Assembly (NCBI GenBank): GCA_905250115.1
Contig: CAJNOI010000321.1
Span: 5,536 to 69,535, forward strand
Origin: Adineta steineri
Taxonomy: Eukaryota > Rotifera > Eurotatoria > Adinetida > Adinetidae
Length of the DNA: 64,000 nt
Direction: 5' to 3'
The notes under the pieces were generated by a model that was not told the DNA's origin, did not search any database, and saw only the letters and a program-made list of their open reading frames with translations. Positions within the stretch are counted from its first letter, which is position 1; each line of letters opens with the position of its first letter. The position numbers and the translations under genes are program-made. Positions 62,101 through 64,000 of this stretch are shown here, piece by piece.

Positions 62101-64000
62101 GGCAAAGAAATAGCCTACATTATTTTCACTAGTGGATCAACTGGAACACCTAAAGTGGTTCGTTTTCACTTAATTTGTTGATTTTTGATCGATTCTCATG
62201 CTCTTTCATAGGTTCAAGTTCGACATAAGAACTTTATTGGTTGTATGCATTCTTTCATTTACATTAACTTATTTAATAAATATGACATAGTAGTACAAAT
62301 AGCACGATGCTCATTTGATATTCATGTTCAAGAAATCCTTGGCACATTGTTAGTTGGAGGCACATTGATTATGCTTCATCCAGGTGGAACTATTGATCTC
62401 AATTATTTATCCGAAGTCTTAGGGAACAAACAAATCACATATCTAAAAGCTGTGCCAAGTTTACTACACATATTCTTCACTTTTATTCAACAGAGCAAGA
62501 ACATAAATGCTGTGAAATATCTGCGCTCACTTTGCAGTGGCGGTGAGTGATTTTCAAAGCAATTTCGTCCATTTCTCGCATGTATTTTCTATTTTTTAGG
62601 TGAGGCTTTTTCCGTTCATTTGGTTGGCTTAATAATGAACATCGGTAAAGTAAACTGTATTGTATGGAATCTGTACGGTCCAGCAGAAGCAACCATAGAT
62701 TGTACAGTTCGCCGTGTAAGTATCAGAAATAATACACAGAGCATTCCTATTGGCACACCACTTTCTAATTACCGATGTATGGTCATAAATCAATATTTAC
62801 AACCATCTGTTACATGTCGAGAAGGCGAGCTGCTTGTGGGAGGAGGAGGTGTCTTTGCTGGTTATCTTGGTCGTGATGATCTAACTGCAAAAGCTCTTGT
62901 TGAAATAGATGATGAATTATTTTATCGAACAGGTGATCTTGTTAAAATAGATAACAAAGGTCTTCTTCATTATCAAGGAAGAAAAGATCATCAGATCAAA
63001 TTACATGGACAAAGAATTGAACTTGGTGAAATCGAACGATGTTTACTTAACATTACATCCATCTCTACTTGTGTTGTCATGAAATATAATGAAGATCATC
63101 TAGTCGCTTATGTTCAATCATCTCATATCAATGAAGAAGAACTACGTAAACATTGTCAATCTCATCTTCCACCACACATGATACCATCTTTCTTTATCAT
63201 ACTCAATACATTACCTTTGAATGCTAATGGAAAAGTAGACAGAAAACAACTTCCTTCACCTCAATTTTCTTTATCGACTTTGTTATCGTCCGATAAATCT
63301 GATACTCCTCTTAATCAGCTCGAACAACGTATACACACTATTTGGTGTCAAGTTCTTCATTGTAATCAAAATCACATTTCTAGAACTACCAGTTTTTTTA
63401 GTGTTGGTGGTCATTCACTATTATTTATTGAACTTTATCATCATTATCAATCAGTATTTAACTTTGATACTCATACACTTTCGATTGCTCCATTTCTCCA
63501 ACAACCAACTATTTTTCAACATTCACAATTACTTCAAACAGTTATAATGAATAATACCAAGCCAACACAATGGTATACCTTACATATAAATGAAGGTAAA
63601 AGTGTTTACTAGGAAATCATTTAAATAGTTTCTATTGTTTAATTGATAGGTATTGCCTCTTTTGCTCAAGAACGTATCTTTCTTGATGAACAAGTACGTT
63701 TTTCGGGTGATATTGCTATCTACAATGAACTGACGACTTCACAAATTGTTGAAGGATCACTGTCATTCAATCGTTTATTACAAGCATTTCGATTTGTTTT
63801 GAATAAACATAAAGTATTACGTACATCTCTTATGTTTAACAATGATAATAGTAGTTTGAAACAATGCATCACAAATATACATAAAAAATTCACAATAACT
63901 ATGAATCAAACATTTGAAAATGACAATGAACTTCAAGACATTATTTATCAAACAACTATTAATCCAAATCTCTTTGATTTATCAACGGGTCATGTTTTTC
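39534..64000 (+). CDS. Giant multi-exon nonribosomal peptide synthetase, 3' end outside window
   Basis: Template-driven peptide synthetase. Order of domains: C1 | C2-A-T | C1 | C2-A-T | C1 (gap) | C2-A-T | C1 (runs off). Exons by frame-consistent splicing: 39534-41103, 41310-41876, 41933-43026, 43083-43382, 43437-43767, 43825-44820, 44882-46339, 47600-48169, 48239-49329, 49385-49684, 49739-50069, 50127-51122, 51177-(52607, gap), 60079-60645, 60712-61802, 61858-62157, 62212-62542, 62600-63595, 63650-64000. About 3,680 codons precede the gap and over 1,200 follow it, with no nonsense codon. Exons of 300, 331 and 996 nt recur in every module. Joining across 46340-47599 and 52608-60078 is inferred from matching intron phase (1) and acceptor sequence; separate tandem genes are the alternative. 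No thioesterase or reductase terminus is in the window. Confidence 0.75.
41310..44820 (+). CDS. NRPS module 1: C2-A-T (five exons)
   Basis: C2 domain: ASYAQHQIWLDEERR, HHASFDYPS in place of HHxxxDG (catalytic His and Asp kept, Gly replaced by Tyr), GRYRNELKSVIGMFFNAIPL. A domain: YIIFTSGSTGKPKAV (A3), RCSFDIHVQDIMGTF (A4), WNMYGPAETTI (A5), YRTGDLVR (A7), GRKDHQIKLRGQRIELGEIE (A8), NGKIDRKQLP (A10 with the Lys that contacts the substrate). By eye the ten-residue specificity code reads D-I-Q-S-V-S-M-I-A-K; the Asp suits an alpha-amino acid, but no product can be named. T domain: FFTIGGHSRLF with the phosphopantetheine Ser. Five exons, 41310-41876, 41933-43026, 43083-43382, 43437-43767, 43825-44820. 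Confidence 0.85.
44882..46339 (+). CDS. NRPS C1 domain after module 1
   Basis: Single-exon condensation domain of 486 codons. MASFAQERIFLDEQ opens it; YFHHAAVDGTS is the only fully canonical HHxxxDG in the window; PVDRHRLPTGQRSG and NANRYRSELENMIGMFVSTL follow. The latter is the C-type N-R/G-x-FV motif, not the EGHGRE of epimerisation domains, so despite its place after a T domain this is a condensation and not an E domain. It ends in phase 1 at GAAG/GTATGA, matching the acceptor at 47599/47600. Frame continues to a stop at 46398 if the intron is not removed. Confidence 0.8.
46340..47599 (+). other. Long intron (or spacer) between C1 and module 2
   Basis: 1.26 kb with donor GTATGACT and acceptor ATTCTAG, phase 1 on both sides. 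It contains a telomere-like hairpin (46492-46566). From about 46640 to the end it is recognisably similar to 58690-60078, for instance AGTTGACAAAAAGTTGTATC against AGTTGACAACAAGTTGTATC. So it was copied together with the module. It may instead be an intergenic spacer with a second gene starting at ATG 47512. Confidence 0.6.
46492..46566. repeat. Telomere-like hairpin j
   Basis: GGGTGTGGGTGGGTGG at the left; GCACACCCACACGCACATCC at the right. Confidence 0.65.
47600..51122 (+). CDS. NRPS module 2: C2-A-T (five exons)
   Basis: Same architecture as module 1. C2: APASFAQARIWLDERIRFDP, HHALFDFPS (Gly of HHxxxDG replaced by Phe), GMFVNAIPLRCQL. A: YIIFTSGSTGTPKAV, CSFDIHVQEILGTLLVGGTL, WNLYGPAETTI, YRAGDLVK (Thr to Ala in A7), GRKDHQIKLHGQRIELGEIE, NGKIDRNQLP. 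Specificity code read by eye: D-I-Q-H-L-S-L-I-I-K. The usual GGE before A5 is SIGE here. T: FFSVGGHSLLF with its Ser. Exons 47600-48169, 48239-49329, 49385-49684, 49739-50069, 50127-51122; exons 3-5 are identical in length to module 1. Frame intact throughout. Confidence 0.85.
51177..52607 (+). CDS. NRPS C1 domain after module 2, cut by gap
   Basis: VASFAQERIFLDEQVRFSG opens the domain; AFHHAAFDRTS replaces HHxxxDG with Arg at the last position. NANRYRTELQNIMGMFVSIL and LEHSHYPLQHIL follow. The domain is essentially complete, ending LILPEETQEMED at the 100-N gap; the end of the exon and its donor are hidden in the gap. Confidence 0.8.
52608..52707. other. Assembly gap (100 N)
   Basis: Placeholder gap falling on the 3' end of the C1 exon. 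The continuity of the NRPS across this point cannot be read. Confidence 0.99.
52708..53330. other. Non-coding start of second long NRPS intron/spacer
   Basis: AT-rich, no coding signal and no similarity to 46340-46640 that I can see. It is probably the 5' part of a greatly expanded intron. Confidence 0.45.
53335..54047. mobile_element. Composite foldback element with 4-bp TSD
   Basis: Left end GTATGCACGAGTTCCAG and right end (opposite strand) ATATGCACCAGTTCCAC, flanked by TTAG on both sides (53331-53334, 54048-54051). An inner pair of ~85-bp inverted arms (53647-53727 and 53938-54022; ACCATCTGATC...GGATCAGTATTGTT) makes most of the right half. The left half carries repeated CCAGTCCGACTGG-like palindromes. 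A GAAGTCT-type element (53418-53577) is inserted in it. No coding capacity. Confidence 0.65.
53418..53577. mobile_element. Foldback element 'CAAGGGG', truncated copy
   Basis: TGAGGGAGAAACAACAGAGA at the left end, GAAGTCT units inside, and TGAAGTCCGCTGTTT at the right, where the terminal CCCCCTTG is missing. It lies within the composite element 53335-54047. Confidence 0.65.
54531..54917 (-). pseudogene. LINE-like reverse transcriptase fragment
   Basis: Read on the minus strand, FTQIVSHLFADDLTLIIKGS holds the FADD catalytic motif of reverse transcriptase. It continues through ILPVNTVRT, a motif usually read as LPvNvxKT, and IEYKGTLIEYVKSFKFSEAEIGTKLGW, the equivalent of the sFKYLGV thumb-side block of non-LTR retrotransposons. 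About 125 residues survive, with no palm N-terminus, endonuclease or RNase H, and a stop after YQRRK. So this is a truncated relic. The N-terminal boundary coincides with a TTTTAG that could be a chance splice acceptor. The clade cannot be assigned. Confidence 0.65.
54990..55385. mobile_element. Foldback element with GATATA repeats
   Basis: Long inverted arms: AATATCCCCGGACATTCGAT at 55007 is exactly mirrored by the sequence ending at 55363, and similarity extends outward through GATGTCTT (54994) to ~55376. Inside the arms are degenerate GGAGATATA tandem units, inverted on the two sides. The centre has two direct CTTGCTCGTTTACAT copies. The frame over the repeats encodes only an Arg-Tyr repeat and is not a gene. 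Confidence 0.75.
55386..57651. other. Non-coding AT-rich stretch
   Basis: No coding segment, RNA gene or repeat recognised on either strand. Probably intron or spacer DNA of the NRPS region. Confidence 0.45.
57661..58278. mobile_element. Foldback element 'CAAGGGG', intact copy with 9-bp TSD
   Basis: Perfect 24-bp terminal inverted repeats (57661-57684 and 58255-58278, starting CAAGGGGGAAAAAGCGAGAC). A perfect 9-bp target duplication AGAAGCATT flanks them (57652-57660, 58279-58287). The interior is TACTTCACTCA-type repeats in the left part and again near the right end, with inverted GAAGTAGAAGTGAAGT-type units in between, so the whole can fold on itself. No coding capacity. The termini match copy 1 at 2294-3181. 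Perfect ends and duplication indicate recent insertion. Confidence 0.92.
58288..60078 (+). other. 3' part of second long NRPS intron/spacer
   Basis: From about 58690 it is paralogous to 46640-47599, in the same order and orientation. It ends at the same TATTCTAG acceptor before the C2 exon. The upstream ATG region seen at 47512 is shifted out of frame here by small indels, which argues against a conserved coding start there and in favour of intronic sequence. Confidence 0.6.
59701..59926. mobile_element. hAT-like MITE, GGTTCCGG-rich
   Basis: Ends TAGAGTACGTCGGTTCCAAA and, on the opposite strand, TAGGGTACGGCGGTTCCAAA. A perfect 8-bp duplication CTGCTAAC flanks them (59693-59700, 59927-59934). 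The interior holds three GGTTCCGGTTCGGTTTCGG-like units. It is inserted in the paralogous intron block and absent from the 46.6-47.5 kb copy, so it arrived after the module duplication. Confidence 0.85.
60079..63595 (+). CDS. NRPS module 3: C2-A-T (five exons)
   Basis: C2: PASFAQARIWLDERIRFDPE, HHALFDFPS, GMFVNAIPLRCQL. A: YIIFTSGSTGTPKVV, CSFDIHVQEILGTLLVGGTL, WNLYGPAEATI, YRTGDLVK, GRKDHQIKLHGQRIELGEIE, NGKVDRKQLP. Specificity code by eye: D-I-Q-K-L-S-L-I-D-K, differing from module 2 at two positions, where it gains a Lys and an Asp. T: FFSVGGHSLLF. Exons 60079-60645, 60712-61802, 61858-62157, 62212-62542, 62600-63595; lengths match module 2 except for one codon in the first exon. Frame intact. 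Confidence 0.85.
63650..64000 (+). CDS. NRPS C1 domain after module 3 (runs off window)
   Basis: IASFAQERIFLDEQVRFSGD and the following ~115 residues match the start of the C1 domain at 51177. The window ends before its HHxxxDG motif, so its activity cannot be judged. Confidence 0.8.

Overview
The window looks like an accessory region of an AT-rich animal genome, most probably a bdelloid rotifer. The grounds are: short introns with GT...AG borders that interrupt otherwise clean reading frames; a decayed copy of the animal lipid-transfer gene BLTP1/KIAA1109; a LINE-type reverse transcriptase fragment; many short non-autonomous transposons; G/C-skewed tracts resembling the TGTGGG telomere unit reported for bdelloids; and large peptide-synthetase and polyketide-synthase genes, which are rare in animals but known as horizontally acquired genes in bdelloids. 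The species cannot be fixed from the sequence. Two 100-N gaps (17537-17636 and 52608-52707) show it is a scaffold.

Layout. 0.6-6.9 kb: a five-exon BEN-domain gene and a multi-exon gene related to the Tnp2/CACTA transposase, separated by an inserted foldback element and followed by a ~60-bp tandem array. 7.9-10.9 kb: non-coding, with two nested hAT-like MITEs and C-rich repeats. 11.0-13.1 kb: an intronless TsaD-Sua5 fusion, carrying both catalytic steps of tRNA t6A synthesis on one polypeptide. 13.8-15.9 kb, opposite strand and convergent: a multi-spanning membrane protein fused to a Nudix hydrolase. 18.4-22.3 kb: a decayed highly-reducing-type polyketide synthase (AT-DH-MT and later segments). 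22.3-30.4 kb: an AT-rich desert. 30.4-36.6 kb: a BLTP1-like pseudogene. 36.6-39.2 kb: a second PKS fragment (AT-DH) joined through a short telomere-like hairpin to the C-terminal half of a Baeyer-Villiger monooxygenase.

39.5 kb to the window end: a giant nonribosomal peptide synthetase with intact frames. Its repeating unit is C1-C2-A-T, with two condensation domains in tandem before each adenylation domain. Three A-T pairs are present and exon lengths are almost identical from module to module (300, 331 and 996 nt), so the gene grew by segmental duplication. The long non-coding blocks before modules 2 and 3 are also paralogous. I favour one gene with long introns, though tandem genes are possible. 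The second long block (52.7-60.1 kb) has been invaded by at least four foldback or MITE elements and a LINE fragment.

The most interesting points are the double-condensation NRPS with variant C active sites and diverged substrate pockets, the TsaD-Sua5 fusion, the transporter-Nudix fusion, and a family of about eleven telomere-like hairpins, two of which sit exactly at rearrangement breakpoints. All homology calls are from reading motifs by eye; no database search was run.
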